Below are positions 19,718-27,929 of a stretch of 64,000 nucleotides of DNA, piece by piece. The position numbers and the translations under genes are program-made. The notes beneath the pieces were generated by a model. The model saw only the letters and a list, made by a program, of their open reading frames with translations, had not been told where the DNA came from and ran no database searches. Position 1 is the first letter of the stretch. Each line of letters begins with the position of its first letter. The stretch lies in contig JAHJEG010000015.1 in the NCBI GenBank assembly GCA_018825665.1, positions 82,168 to 146,167 of the forward strand. Reading direction: 5' to 3'. Source of the stretch: a bacterium (lineage in GTDB: Bacteria > Campylobacterota > Campylobacteria > Campylobacterales > Sulfurimonadaceae).

Positions 19718-19926
19718 CCGCAACCTCCTTGAAAAGCACTTTCCCCGCCGGCACTGGCCTCACGGATTAGAAAAATATGACCCTCCTGTTCCGCTCTTTC
19801 GGCAATCGGGGAGAGGCTCATTTTTTCTTGCGCAAAGTACTCTTTTTCATAGGGCATAACCCGTACCAGTCTGTCTGAACAGCCGCTTAGAACCAGGGCT
19901 GAGAGTATCAGGATAATTTTATACAT
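19708..19926 (-). CDS. DUF4266 small lipoprotein
   Basis: A 72-residue lipoprotein with lipobox LSGC (Cys16), then RVMPYEKEYFAQEKM and a C-terminal GGCGCR. The short length, the YEKEYFA segment and the Gly/Cys-rich tail are characteristic of DUF4266. From what I know of the family, such genes lie next to DUF3570, thioredoxin-like and ApbE genes, exactly as here. The two terminal cysteines could bind a metal or form a thiol target for TlpA/DsbD. It starts two bases after the TlpA gene ends and overlaps the DUF3570 gene. Confidence 0.8.
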   Translation of the reverse strand: MYKIILILSALVLSGCSDRLVRVMPYEKEYFAQEKMSLSPIAERAEQEGHIFLIREASAGGESAFQGGCGCR

Positions 19927-19928
19927 AA

Positions 19929-20426
19929 TTATTTTCCCAATAAGCTTTTTATCTTGATCTTTAATTTGGCAAGCGAATCTTCATCAATACTGCCAATAAA
20001 AATATCTACCAGTTTTCCATTTGCATCAATTAGATAGGATGAAGGCATACCCATGCATTTGTAGGCCTTTGGAAGAGTCTTTTCTTTATCATAAAAAGAG
20101 TTTAAGACTCTATTTTGGTCAACACCGTTTAAAAAGGAGATCGCACTTTGAGGATCTTTATCTATACTGGAGAGAAGAATTTTAAAATTACTCTCTTTAA
20201 ACTCTTCCTGAAGTTCTACAAAAAGAGGCATCTCCTCTTTACAGCCTCCGCACCAGCTGGCCCAAAGGTTTAATAAGATTACGTTTCCTTTGAAATCAGT
20301 ACTTGAGAGTTCCTGATTTAGATTGTACAAATTTGGAAGTTTAAAATCCGTTACATTGTCTCCGATTTGAGGGGCTGCAAAAACATTTGCACATAAAAAC
20401 AGTGCAACCAATAATACTTTTTTCAT
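19929..20426 (-). CDS. TlpA/ResA-like periplasmic thioredoxin
   Basis: The protein has 165 residues, a signal peptide (MKKVLLVALFLCANVFA) and a thioredoxin fold with the active site WASWCGGC. TlpA/ResA proteins reduce disulfides in apocytochromes or other periplasmic clients and receive electrons from DsbD or CcdA. It lies between the two haem lipoprotein genes and the DUF4266-DUF3570-apbE-dsbD block, consistent with haem-motif cysteine reduction or redox relay. Confidence 0.9.
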   Translation of the reverse strand: MKKVLLVALFLCANVFAAPQIGDNVTDFKLPNLYNLNQELSSTDFKGNVILLNLWASWCGGCKEEMPLFVELQEEFKESNFKILLSSIDKDPQSAISFLNGVDQNRVLNSFYDKEKTLPKAYKCMGMPSSYLIDANGKLVDIFIGSIDEDSLAKLKIKIKSLLGK

Positions 20427-20441
20427 TTTTTATCCTTTACT

Positions 20442-21032
20442 CTATTCGCATAGATTTTTGTTGATTTGTGCAAATAATGGCGCTTGCACACCGCCTTTTA
20501 TATGGCAAGAGTTACAAGAAACTCTATTGTTGATGTCGGCAGAATTATTTATATCATACGGCAGTGACGAAAACGCGTGTGTTTGTGTCGATACCGCTAA
20601 GACATTTGCATTCTCATCTGTTATCTGTACATAGTAGTCTCCGGGACTGACCGAATACAACATTCTTTTTAAAATAAAGATATTTCCCTTTCCTTTATAG
20701 CCTTTGGAATCAAGATCTTCATAATCCTTTGAACTGTATGTGAGATTAAAGCCCGAATCATAAAGATTTATAATCTGCTTTCCTCCGCAGACATTGTTCA
20801 AATCATCCTGATCTGTTATATTCTGGTCTTTATAAAGAGTACCGCCAAAGAGGAGATTTTTCTCCTCCTGAAGGTCAACATTATGGCAGGCAAGGCAGTC
20901 TCTGCCTTGAAAGTGCCAGCCTTGAACACCTGATACCGTGCTACTTTGCTCTTCACCTTCTTCTTCCTCCCCGCAGCCGCTTAAAAATAGAGCTGTAGAC
21001 AGAAGTAAAAGAAATAAAATAGTTTTCTTCAT
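20442..21032 (-). CDS. Di-haem c-type cytochrome lipoprotein
   Basis: This 196-residue lipoprotein (lipobox LSGC, Cys20) has an acidic linker and two CXXCH haem-binding motifs, CLACH (46-50) and CNSCH (173-177). The central 120 residues between them look like a beta-sandwich. The second motif sits only about 20 residues from the C-terminus. I start at ATG 21032 with AAGGAG five bases upstream; the frame's TTG three bases earlier is unlikely. The N-terminal region (WHFQGRDCLACHN) resembles the corresponding region of the upstream four-haem protein (FHNQGKNCLSCHN), so they are probably paralogous electron carriers. Confidence 0.85.
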   Translation of the reverse strand: MKKTILFLLLLSTALFLSGCGEEEEGEEQSSTVSGVQGWHFQGRDCLACHNVDLQEEKNLLFGGTLYKDQNITDQDDLNNVCGGKQIINLYDSGFNLTYSSKDYEDLDSKGYKGKGNIFILKRMLYSVSPGDYYVQITDENANVLAVSTQTHAFSSLPYDINNSADINNRVSCNSCHIKGGVQAPLFAQINKNLCE

Positions 21033-21041
21033 CAAATCTCC

Positions 21042-22322
21042 TTAGTTGTTTAGTGCACCGGCACTAATCCAGTCTTGTATAGTTGTATATTGTGCGGATG
21101 AAGCACTAATAGCAGCTCCTCCTCCATGACTGACCTGGCCGCTTCCTTTTAGTAAAAGAGAAGAATTTGCAGGACTGGCAGTATTAACAAAGGCAGATAC
21201 ATTACTATAAGCGGTAGACGGATTACTGACACTGAAGTTTCCACTGCCGCCATGACATGCTTTACAGTCAGTATTGAGCAGAGGCAATACGTCTGCTGCA
21301 AAAGATACTGCTGTCGTCGTTGTGCCTGTTGTTGTGCCTGTCGTTGTGCCTGTCGTTGTGCCTGTCGTTGTGCCTGTCGCGGCACCGCCGTCATCAAGTG
21401 CACCGGCACCAATCCAATCCCGTATCGTTGTATATTGAGCAGATGAAGTGCTGATAGTAGCTCCTCCACCATGACTGACCTGACCACTCCCTTTTTGTAA
21501 AAGAGGGGAACTTTCCGGGCTGGCAGTATTTACAAAACCTATTACATTGCTATAGGCGGTAGATGTATTACTGACGCTAAAGCTTCCGCTTCCACCATGA
21601 CAGACTTTACACTCTGTATCGAGTATGGGTAAAATATCTGTGCTAAACAGTGGTGTCCCTGTAGTCCCGGTTGTTGTTCCTGTGTCTGTCGTAGTACCGG
21701 TAGTCGTGCCGGTGTTTAGCGAAGCATAATAGTCATAGGAAACGATTCTTCCCGGTGAATTATTTGTCCCCGTTGCACCGTGACAACTGTTACAATCGAG
21801 TCTGGTAAGGTCGTGCGTGCTCAGTGAACTGTTAACCACTTCTCCCTGAGGATTTATAACTTGTGCCGTATATCCGTTTACAGTTCCTGTGTTGAAAGAT
21901 GATTGCGCATTCCCTGTACCCCTGCCTTTGGAGTAGTTTATGATTTGATTTGTATTTTCCAATAAAAGTCTTATGGAGTAATCGCTTGCATATTTGCTGC
22001 CATCACTGTCTGCTGCATTGATTGTCGTAAAAATAGATGCACCTGAAGTAAATCTATCTTCATTGCTCCCATTATGACAGCTTAAGCAGTTTTTTCCCTG
22101 ATTATGAAAGGATATATTTGCTGTAGTAATATTAGAAGTGTTACTACTATTATCATTATCATCATCATCATCATAACTTTCCCGATCATAACGTTCATAT
22201 TCGGAACTTTCACTCTCATAACTTTCTCTATCAGAACCTTCATCGTCCGAATTGCTTGTCTCGCCGCAGCCACTTAATAGAGCTGCTACTGTAAGAAGAC
22301 TTATCAAATAATGCTTTTTCAT
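21042..22322 (-). CDS. Tetra-haem c-type cytochrome lipoprotein with duplicated modules
   Basis: This 426-residue lipoprotein (lipobox LSGC, Cys19) starts the operon. An acidic Ser/Glu/Asp-rich linker is followed by CLSCH and CNSCH in a region related to the next gene, and then two copies of a roughly 85-residue module, each with one CXXCH (CKVCH, CKACH), SVSN-STAYSN and a SHGGGA segment. Threonine/glycine linkers (TGTT repeats) separate the modules. The repeated module resembles planctomycete-type cytochrome (PSCyt1) domains. Four haems on a flexible lipid-anchored chain suggest an outer-membrane or surface electron carrier. AGGGG precedes the ATG. Confidence 0.85.
   Translation of the reverse strand: MKKHYLISLLTVAALLSGCGETSNSDDEGSDRESYESESSEYERYDRESYDDDDDNDNSSNTSNITTANISFHNQGKNCLSCHNGSNEDRFTSGASIFTTINAADSDGSKYASDYSIRLLLENTNQIINYSKGRGTGNAQSSFNTGTVNGYTAQVINPQGEVVNSSLSTHDLTRLDCNSCHGATGTNNSPGRIVSYDYYASLNTGTTTGTTTDTGTTTGTTGTPLFSTDILPILDTECKVCHGGSGSFSVSNTSTAYSNVIGFVNTASPESSPLLQKGSGQVSHGGGATISTSSAQYTTIRDWIGAGALDDGGAATGTTTGTTTGTTTGTTTGTTTTAVSFAADVLPLLNTDCKACHGGSGNFSVSNPSTAYSNVSAFVNTASPANSSLLLKGSGQVSHGGGAAISASSAQYTTIQDWISAGALNN
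21319..21378. repeat. 12-bp tandem repeat, five copies, encoding TGTT linker
   Basis: Five head-to-tail copies of GTTGTGCCTGTC (the first with a T at the end) encode a Thr-Gly-Thr-Thr linker between the two cytochrome modules. The unit is a multiple of three, so copy-number change would lengthen or shorten the linker without a frameshift. A degenerate block coding similar residues lies at about 21660-21715. Confidence 0.85.
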
Positions 22323-22411
22323 TTTTGACCCCTATATGTTTTTATTGCGGTAAGTTTAAGGCAGATTTATGAAGTTTAAATGAAGATTAGATGTAATTAA
22401 TGATTGTCTGA

Positions 22412-22417
22412 TATACT
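22412..22417 (+). promoter_or_regulatory. Candidate -10 box (TATACT) for metK
   Basis: TATACT stands about 50 bases before the metK ATG in the divergent intergenic region (22323-22464) shared with the haem-lipoprotein operon. No good -35 is seen, as is common for sigma-70 promoters in epsilonproteobacteria. Confidence 0.35.
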
Positions 22418-22464
22418 TTCATCGATTTATGGAGCTGGACTCTATATCTCAATAAGGAAAATCG

Positions 22465-23622
22465 ATGACGAAAGAGTATATATTTACTTCAGAGTCTGTA
22501 ACAGAAGGGCACCCTGATAAGATGGCAGATCAAATCAGCGATGCAATTTTGGATTATATTATTGAACATGATCCTAATGCGCGTGTTGCGTGTGAAACAT
22601 TAGTATCAAATGGTTTTTGTGTAATTGCAGGCGAACTGAAAACAACGGCTTATGCCCCAATGCAAGAGATTGCCAGACAAGTTATCCAAGAGATTGGTTA
22701 TACGGATGCAACCTATGGTTTTGATTACCGCTCTGCTGCTGTACTAAACGGCATAGGGGAACAGTCCCCTGATATAAATCAGGGTGTGGACCAAGCAGGC
22801 GGAGAGATCGGCGCCGGAGATCAGGGATTAATGTTTGGATATGCGTGTCGTGAGACGGATGTACTTATGCCTCTTCCTATATATTTGGCACACCGCCTGA
22901 CACAAAAACTCGCACAGGTGAGAAAAGACGGGATTATTCCGTATCTTCGTCCTGATGGTAAAGCACAGATAAGTATTAAATACATTGGACATACACCGGT
23001 TTCGGTAGAGACGGTAGTTGTTTCAACGCAGCATGCTCCTGAAGTTTCTCAGGAAAAAATTCATGAAGATGTTATTAATGAAGTAATTAAAAAAGTAATC
23101 CCTGCAGAGATGATGAACGAAGATACGGTATTTCATATAAATCCTACCGGAAAATTCGTAATCGGCGGTCCTCAAGGTGATGCCGGGCTGACGGGAAGAA
23201 AAATTATTGTAGACACATACGGTGGAAGCTGCCCTCACGGCGGTGGAGCTTTTAGCGGCAAGGATCCTACGAAAGTTGACAGAAGTGCGGCATATGCAGC
23301 CAGACATGTTGCAAAAAATCTTGTAGCCTCCGGTGTATGTGATAGAGCGACCATCCAGGTTGCTTATGCTATCGGGGTTGTGCAGCCGGTTTCTATTATG
23401 GTAGATACGCACGGCACAGGAAAAGTGGATGAAGAAAAAATAGAAGAGTGTGTAAAAGCACTGTTTAATCTTTCTCCTAAGGGAATTATAGAGTCTCTTG
23501 ACCTGCTTCGTCCTATCTATAGAAAAACTGCAGCTTATGGCCACTTCGGTAGAGAAGAGGAGGGGTTTACATGGGAGCAGACAAACAGGGTAGACGAGAT
23601 TAAAGAATATTTAGGTCTTTAA
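22465..23622 (+). CDS. metK: S-adenosylmethionine synthetase
   Basis: This 385-residue enzyme forms S-adenosylmethionine from methionine and ATP. Signature segments are [17 protein letters not shown] near the N-terminus, the [12 protein letters not shown] hexapeptide region, and [19 protein letters not shown]. Length is normal for the family. AAGGAA lies five bases before the ATG. It is divergent from the haem operon and appears monocistronic. Confidence 0.98.
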   Translation: MTKEYIFTSESVTEGHPDKMADQISDAILDYIIEHDPNARVACETLVSNGFCVIAGELKTTAYAPMQEIARQVIQEIGYTDATYGFDYRSAAVLNGIGEQSPDINQGVDQAGGEIGAGDQGLMFGYACRETDVLMPLPIYLAHRLTQKLAQVRKDGIIPYLRPDGKAQISIKYIGHTPVSVETVVVSTQHAPEVSQEKIHEDVINEVIKKVIPAEMMNEDTVFHINPTGKFVIGGPQGDAGLTGRKIIVDTYGGSCPHGGGAFSGKDPTKVDRSAAYAARHVAKNLVASGVCDRATIQVAYAIGVVQPVSIMVDTHGTGKVDEEKIEECVKALFNLSPKGIIESLDLLRPIYRKTAAYGHFGREEEGFTWEQTNRVDEIKEYLGL

Positions 23623-23635
23623 TTTCAGTGCCGGT

Positions 23636-23661
23636 TTTACGGCGGATTTCTTCGCCGTAAA
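23636..23661 (+). terminator. Hairpin after metK
   Basis: A perfect nine-base stem, TTTACGGCG (23636-23644) and CGCCGTAAA (23653-23661), with an eight-base loop lies 13 bases after the metK stop. There is no strong T run after it, so termination efficiency is uncertain. Confidence 0.5.
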
Positions 23662-23818
23662 CAATATTCACAACACTATTAATATAATCACTCAAACCCA
23701 GCACACAAAAGCCCCATGAATTGTAACTATTGCTCAGATTTTCTTTTTTAAAAAAGATATTTTAGCTACCTTTAAAAATCTTAACTGTATAGTTACCTAA
23801 ACTATTTAGGAGAAGATA

Positions 23819-24178
23819 ATGGCAGTATATATTAATGATACATGTATTAACTGTGGTGCTTGTATTGACGAATGTCCAGTAGAAGCAATCGTAGATGAGG
23901 ATGATAATCCAACCGGTGAAGAAATTTACTATGTATATCCAGACAAATGTGTAGAGTGTGTTGATCATCACGATGAGCCGGCATGTGCTACTGCGTGTCC
24001 AACAGAGGGATGTATCACATGGGATATGCCTTTTACTGCTGAGCATAAAGATTTCTTCGCAGGTGCTAACTATGAAGATGGTAAAAATTATGTAATGGAA
24101 GACGCTGATGCTGAAATGCCATTCCATGACAACATCAGTCTTGAAGATCGCAAGAATCGTGCAAACGTTATAGATTAA
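23819..24178 (+). CDS. 2[4Fe-4S] ferredoxin
   Basis: This 119-residue cytoplasmic ferredoxin has an N-terminal cluster motif CINCGACIDECP and a second motif CVECVDHHDEPACATACP. The longer spacing within the second motif is the Allochromatium-type (Alvin) ferredoxin signature. The acidic C-terminal extension of about 40 residues is typical of epsilonproteobacterial versions. It probably serves pyruvate/2-oxoglutarate oxidoreductases or the reductive TCA cycle. AGGAGA precedes the ATG. Confidence 0.92.
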   Translation: MAVYINDTCINCGACIDECPVEAIVDEDDNPTGEEIYYVYPDKCVECVDHHDEPACATACPTEGCITWDMPFTAEHKDFFAGANYEDGKNYVMEDADAEMPFHDNISLEDRKNRANVID

Positions 24179-24190
24179 TATTTGATTTAG

Positions 24191-24207
24191 ACTCCCTTAA
24201 AGGGAGT
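24191..24207 (+). terminator. Rho-independent-like terminator of the ferredoxin gene
   Basis: A seven-base stem ACTCCCT/AGGGAGT with a three-base loop, followed by TTATA, begins 12 bases after the ferredoxin stop. Confidence 0.6.
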
Positions 24208-24299
24208 TTATACAAGCAAAACGAGAGAAAAACCTTCACAAAATATTCATAAAAACTCCTCTTTTTATAATTTTAAACTCATTTATACAAAAATTCCGC

Positions 24300-24305
24300 T
24301 ATAAT
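24300..24305 (+). promoter_or_regulatory. -10 box (TATAAT) of the ndk operon
   Basis: A perfect TATAAT 34 bases before the ndk ATG, preceded by AT-rich sequence with no clear -35. It would drive ndk-yceD and perhaps rpmF-plsX-fabH. Confidence 0.55.
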
Positions 24306-24339
24306 CCCACTCTATTTTTTATACATACTAGGAGACTTG

Positions 24340-24753
24340 ATGGAAAGAACACTATCAATAATAAAGCCAGATGCAGTAGCAAAGGGTGTTATCGGTAAGA
24401 TTTTAGATCGTTTTGAGAGTAATGGTCTTAAAATTGCAGCAACAAGAAAAATGCAACTTTCTCGTGGTGACGCTGAAGCATTCTATGCAGTACACTCTGA
24501 GAGACCTTTTTTCAATGACTTAGTTGATTTTATGATTAGCGGTCCTGTTGTTGTTTCAGTTTTAGAAGGCGAAAATGCAATGGCTAAGAACCGTGATCTT
24601 ATGGGTGCTACTAATCCTAAAGAAGCTGAAGCCGGCACAATTCGTGCAGATTTTGCTGAAAACATAGATGCAAATGCTGTTCACGGAAGTGATTCAGTTG
24701 AAAACGCAGCTATCGAAATTGCATTCTTTTTCTCTGAGAGAGAAATTTCATAA
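24340..24753 (+). CDS. ndk: Nucleoside diphosphate kinase
   Basis: This 137-residue enzyme transfers the gamma phosphate between nucleoside triphosphates and diphosphates. It has the start [13 protein letters not shown] and the catalytic-histidine region [13 protein letters not shown] start at ATG 24340 with AGGAG six bases before it; an in-frame TTG just upstream is not needed. It is the first gene of a plus-strand operon with yceD six bases after it. Confidence 0.97.
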   Translation: MERTLSIIKPDAVAKGVIGKILDRFESNGLKIAATRKMQLSRGDAEAFYAVHSERPFFNDLVDFMISGPVVVSVLEGENAMAKNRDLMGATNPKEAEAGTIRADFAENIDANAVHGSDSVENAAIEIAFFFSEREIS

Positions 24754-24759
24754 TTCATT

Positions 24760-25116
24760 ATGAAACTTTCGCTTAGAAAAGTAGGCAAAACACCATTAGA
24801 TTTTGAAGTCAAATCTAAGGAAATAACTTTTAAAGGTTATTTAGAGTATCATGCTGGCAAATTGATTTTGCTAAAAGCACATTTAAGCGGCATAATTGAT
24901 ACCGAGTGTAACATATGTGCCAAAGAGATTAAATTACCAGTGGATGAAGAGATAGAATTTTTTATCTCCGATGGAATTTATGAAGATCAAAACGATATCG
25001 AACTCGATGTTGTCGAATCTTTAGACTCTCAAGTGGACCTAGATGAACTTTTGGCTTCAGAAATTGAGCTATTAAAGAGTGACTATTATCGTTGCGAAGA
25101 GTGTCAGGAATCTTAA
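24760..25116 (+). CDS. yceD: DUF177/YceD-family protein
   Basis: This 118-residue protein has the DUF177 pattern: a central CNICAKEI and a C-terminal CEECQES. YceD is linked to 23S rRNA accumulation and is usually encoded directly before rpmF, as here. The cysteine pairs suggest zinc binding. Confidence 0.85.
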   Translation: MKLSLRKVGKTPLDFEVKSKEITFKGYLEYHAGKLILLKAHLSGIIDTECNICAKEIKLPVDEEIEFFISDGIYEDQNDIELDVVESLDSQVDLDELLASEIELLKSDYYRCEECQES

Positions 25117-25209
25117 AAATAGATTTTTGATTGAATAAATTGACTCAGTGAGTCTAAATTTAGTGACCACAGCGGTCTAAGTGAAATAAAAAAAAGAAAG
25201 GATAAAAAA

Positions 25210-25359
25210 ATGGCAGTACCTAAAAGAAGAGTATCCCACTCTCGTTCAGCAAAAAGAAGAACGCACTACAAAATTTCTTTAGCTCGTCCAGTTAAAGACA
25301 AAGATGGAACATATAAACTTCCACACCATATTAACCCTACTACTGGTGAGTATAAATAG
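25210..25359 (+). CDS. rpmF: Ribosomal protein L32
   Basis: This 49-residue protein starts [17 protein letters not shown], the unmistakable L32 N-terminus. It lacks the zinc-binding cysteines of some L32 proteins (Cys-minus form). AAAGAAAGG lies just before the ATG. The 93-base gap after yceD holds two small hairpins but no gene. plsX starts three bases after the stop, the common yceD-rpmF-plsX-fabH order. Confidence 0.97.
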   Translation: MAVPKRRVSHSRSAKRRTHYKISLARPVKDKDGTYKLPHHINPTTGEYK

Positions 25360-25362
25360 TCA

Positions 25363-26361
25363 ATGGTGAAAATCGCTATTGATGCAATGGGCGGGGACTT
25401 CGGTCCTGGGCCGATTGTTAAGGGTTGTGTTCAAGCATTGAAAAAAAAATTGTTTACACCTATATTGGTAGGTAAAAAATCAGAAATTTTACCTCTGTTA
25501 CCAAAAAGTTATAGAGATAAGATTTTAATTGTAGATACTGATGATGTAATCTCAATGAGTGATGCTGCTACGGATGCTGTAAAAAGAAAAGAAAGTACCA
25601 TTTACAAAGCAATTGAACTTGTAAAAAACGGTGAAGCCGATGGTTTGGTCTCTGCCGGACACAGTGGGGCAACGATGACATTAGCCACGCTTAAGCTCGG
25701 GCGCTTGCAACATGTATTGCGTCCTGCGCTTGTGACACTTATGCCTACTAAAACAGGTCGCCGTTCAGTTGTCCTTGATGTAGGTGCCAATGTAGACTCC
25801 AAGCCGGAACATTTGGTTCAGTTCGCTGTTATGGGCGGGTGCTATGCTGAGGATGTCTTAAAGATTAAAGATCCAAGCATAGGTATGCTGGCAAACGGTG
25901 AAGAAGACTCAAAAGGGAACGATGTCACTAAAGCAGCGCATAAAATGCTCAAAGGCTACAAAGGCTACAAGGGTAATGTCGAAGGCAGTGATATTTTTAA
26001 CGGAAGTTGTGACGTAATCACTTGTGACGGCTTTGTCGGAAATCTTGTACTAAAAGCTGCCGAAGGTGTAGCTTCGACAATCAGTATTTTGATCAAAGAT
26101 TATATAAGAAAATCTCCGGTTGCTATTACCGGGGCACTTTTAATGAGAAAAGTGTTTAAGCTCCTTAAAAAACAGATTGATTATTCTGAAATCGGCGGAG
26201 CTCCACTTATTGGAATCAAAGGCTGTGTGATCGTAGGTCACGGTAAAAGTGATGCAAGAGCAATTGAAAATGCAATTTATCAATCTATAAACTACGTTAA
26301 TACCGGTGTAAATGAACATATCATTTCAAGATTAGGGCAGTTGAAAGAAAAGGAAAACTAA
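25363..26361 (+). CDS. plsX: Phosphate acyltransferase PlsX
   Basis: This 332-residue enzyme makes acyl-phosphate from acyl-ACP, the first step of phospholipid synthesis via PlsY. The N-terminal [12 protein letters not shown] and the SAGHSGA and [11 protein letters not shown] segments are diagnostic. Its TAA overlaps the fabH ATG by one base. Confidence 0.97.
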   Translation: MVKIAIDAMGGDFGPGPIVKGCVQALKKKLFTPILVGKKSEILPLLPKSYRDKILIVDTDDVISMSDAATDAVKRKESTIYKAIELVKNGEADGLVSAGHSGATMTLATLKLGRLQHVLRPALVTLMPTKTGRRSVVLDVGANVDSKPEHLVQFAVMGGCYAEDVLKIKDPSIGMLANGEEDSKGNDVTKAAHKMLKGYKGYKGNVEGSDIFNGSCDVITCDGFVGNLVLKAAEGVASTISILIKDYIRKSPVAITGALLMRKVFKLLKKQIDYSEIGGAPLIGIKGCVIVGHGKSDARAIENAIYQSINYVNTGVNEHIISRLGQLKEKEN

Positions 26362-27359
26362 TGGCTTATGCAGCTTTTCGTTCTATTGGTGCGTATGCCC
26401 CGAAAAAAATTTTAACAAATGAAGATTTGTCCAAGATGGTGGATACTTCAGATGACTGGATTGTTAAAAGAACCGGGATTAAAGAGCGTCATATTGCAGC
26501 TAAAGATGAAACAACCAGTGATATGGGGGTTCAAGCTGCAAAAAAAGCCATAGAGAGAAGCGGCATTCATCCAAATGAGATCGATATGGTTGTCTGTGCG
26601 ACAATCAGTCCTGATTATTTTTGTATGCCATCGACCGCTACTATCATTTCAAACAAACTGGGGCTGGGTAATGTGACTGCATTTGATATATCTGCAGCAT
26701 GTACCGGATTTGTCTATATTCTTTCCATCGCAAAAGCATTTATAGAATCCGGAATGAAAAAAAATGTTTTGATAATCGGTGCTGAAAAACTTTCCGCAAT
26801 AACGGACTATACTGACAGAGGTACCTGTATTTTGTTTGGTGATGGTGCCGGAGCCGCAGTTATCAGTGCAACAGAGAATAAAGATGAAGCTATCATTGAT
26901 ATACATACGGGCGCAGACGGAACGTATGCTGACCTGCTGATGACTCCAAACGGCGGAACAGGCTCACCTCATGATTCTTTGGAGCTTGAGGCTGGGGCAT
27001 GTTTTATGCAGATGAAAGGAAATGAGACCTTCAAGGTCGCGGTCCGTACGCTTACAAAAGATGTTGTAGAGATTTTGAATGACAATAATATTGAAAGTTC
27101 AAAGATAGACCATTTTGTTCCGCATCAGGCTAACTACAGAATTATTAAAGCAGTTGGCGATGCACTGAAGATGAGAGATGAGCAGGTCGTTTTAACTGTA
27201 GGAAAATTTGGAAATACCTCAGGTGCTTCCATACCGATGGCTATCAACGAGGTGTATGAAAGCGGTTCTCTAAAAGCCGGAGAACTAATGCTCCTGGATG
27301 CTTTTGGCGGTGGACTGACATGGGGAAGTGCTCTAGTCCCTTTCTCTCCGCTAAAATAA
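26361..27359 (+). CDS. fabH: 3-oxoacyl-ACP synthase III
   Basis: This 332-residue enzyme starts fatty-acid synthesis by condensing acetyl-CoA with malonyl-ACP. The catalytic triad is visible: Cys in ISAACTGF, His in VPHQANYRI and Asn in GNTSGAS. It is the last gene of the ndk-fabH operon. Confidence 0.97.
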   Translation: MAYAAFRSIGAYAPKKILTNEDLSKMVDTSDDWIVKRTGIKERHIAAKDETTSDMGVQAAKKAIERSGIHPNEIDMVVCATISPDYFCMPSTATIISNKLGLGNVTAFDISAACTGFVYILSIAKAFIESGMKKNVLIIGAEKLSAITDYTDRGTCILFGDGAGAAVISATENKDEAIIDIHTGADGTYADLLMTPNGGTGSPHDSLELEAGACFMQMKGNETFKVAVRTLTKDVVEILNDNNIESSKIDHFVPHQANYRIIKAVGDALKMRDEQVVLTVGKFGNTSGASIPMAINEVYESGSLKAGELMLLDAFGGGLTWGSALVPFSPLK

Positions 27360-27368
27360 ACTTTTCTG

Positions 27369-27392
27369 CCAAATTTCTCCCTTGAAATTTGG
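27369..27392. terminator. Hairpin after fabH, between converging genes
   Basis: A perfect eight-base stem CCAAATTT (27369-27376) and AAATTTGG (27385-27392) followed by TTCTAT lies ten bases after the fabH stop and before the converging HIT gene. Confidence 0.55.
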
Positions 27393-27424
27393 TTCTATCA
27401 CAGCAGCTTACAAATTTTACAAAA

Positions 27425-27793
27425 CTACATTATACTTAGAGCATTAAAAACTCTTTTATGAAAATCATCTTCATTTGGCAGATGCAAATCGGAATCTCTT
27501 AGTTTTTCTCCCCACATAGGGTTTGGAAAATAACTGTCTTTTTCAAATCTCGCCATCACATGTATATGTACTCTTGGAAGAATATTGGCGAATGAAGCCA
27601 TATTGATTTTTTTTGGATGGTAGTAGTGTTTCATCTCATATTCTACTACATCGTAAACACTCCATAACCTTTTTCTTAGTTCTTTTGGAATATCCCCAAG
27701 TTCTTTGTACGGTTCTTTGGTAAATATTTTAAGCCAAGGTATTTCACTTTCGTGAGTTTCTATGTATATTTCCGAGTCCTCATATATCAGCAT
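27425..27793 (-). CDS. HIT-like family protein
   Basis: This 122-residue protein has the histidine-triad region written RVHIHVMARF: the first two histidines are present but the third position is methionine. The middle histidine, the nucleophile in HIT hydrolases, is retained, so it may still hydrolyse or transfer nucleotides. AGAGGA precedes the ATG at 27793. It is transcribed in the same direction as the DEAD-box gene upstream, separated by about 130 bases. Confidence 0.75.
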   Translation of the reverse strand: MLIYEDSEIYIETHESEIPWLKIFTKEPYKELGDIPKELRKRLWSVYDVVEYEMKHYYHPKKINMASFANILPRVHIHVMARFEKDSYFPNPMWGEKLRDSDLHLPNEDDFHKRVFNALSIM

Positions 27794-27929
27794 CGTATTT
27801 CCTCTTACATGTGAGTTTGTTGTTGATGATAATTATAACTAGTTAATTTGAAAGTAGATTTATATGCTTTGCAGATAGCGAAGAAAGGGGGGAAATCTTC
27901 TCCCCGGAAGGAGGAAAAGTTTGTTGGAT

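Noticed and set aside
21319..21378. Regular repeats considered as a CRISPR array
   Set aside because: Units are 12 bp, contiguous and without spacers, and they lie in frame inside a gene.
21252..21446. A Cys-rich plus-strand frame (CACR repeats) that could be mistaken for a metal-binding peptide
   Set aside because: It is the complement of the TGTT tandem repeat in the cytochrome gene; the repeat alone produces the cysteines.
25117..25209. Two small hairpins in the rpmF leader considered as a regulatory RNA
   Set aside because: The stems are only four to six bases, and I recognise no known r-protein leader or riboswitch.
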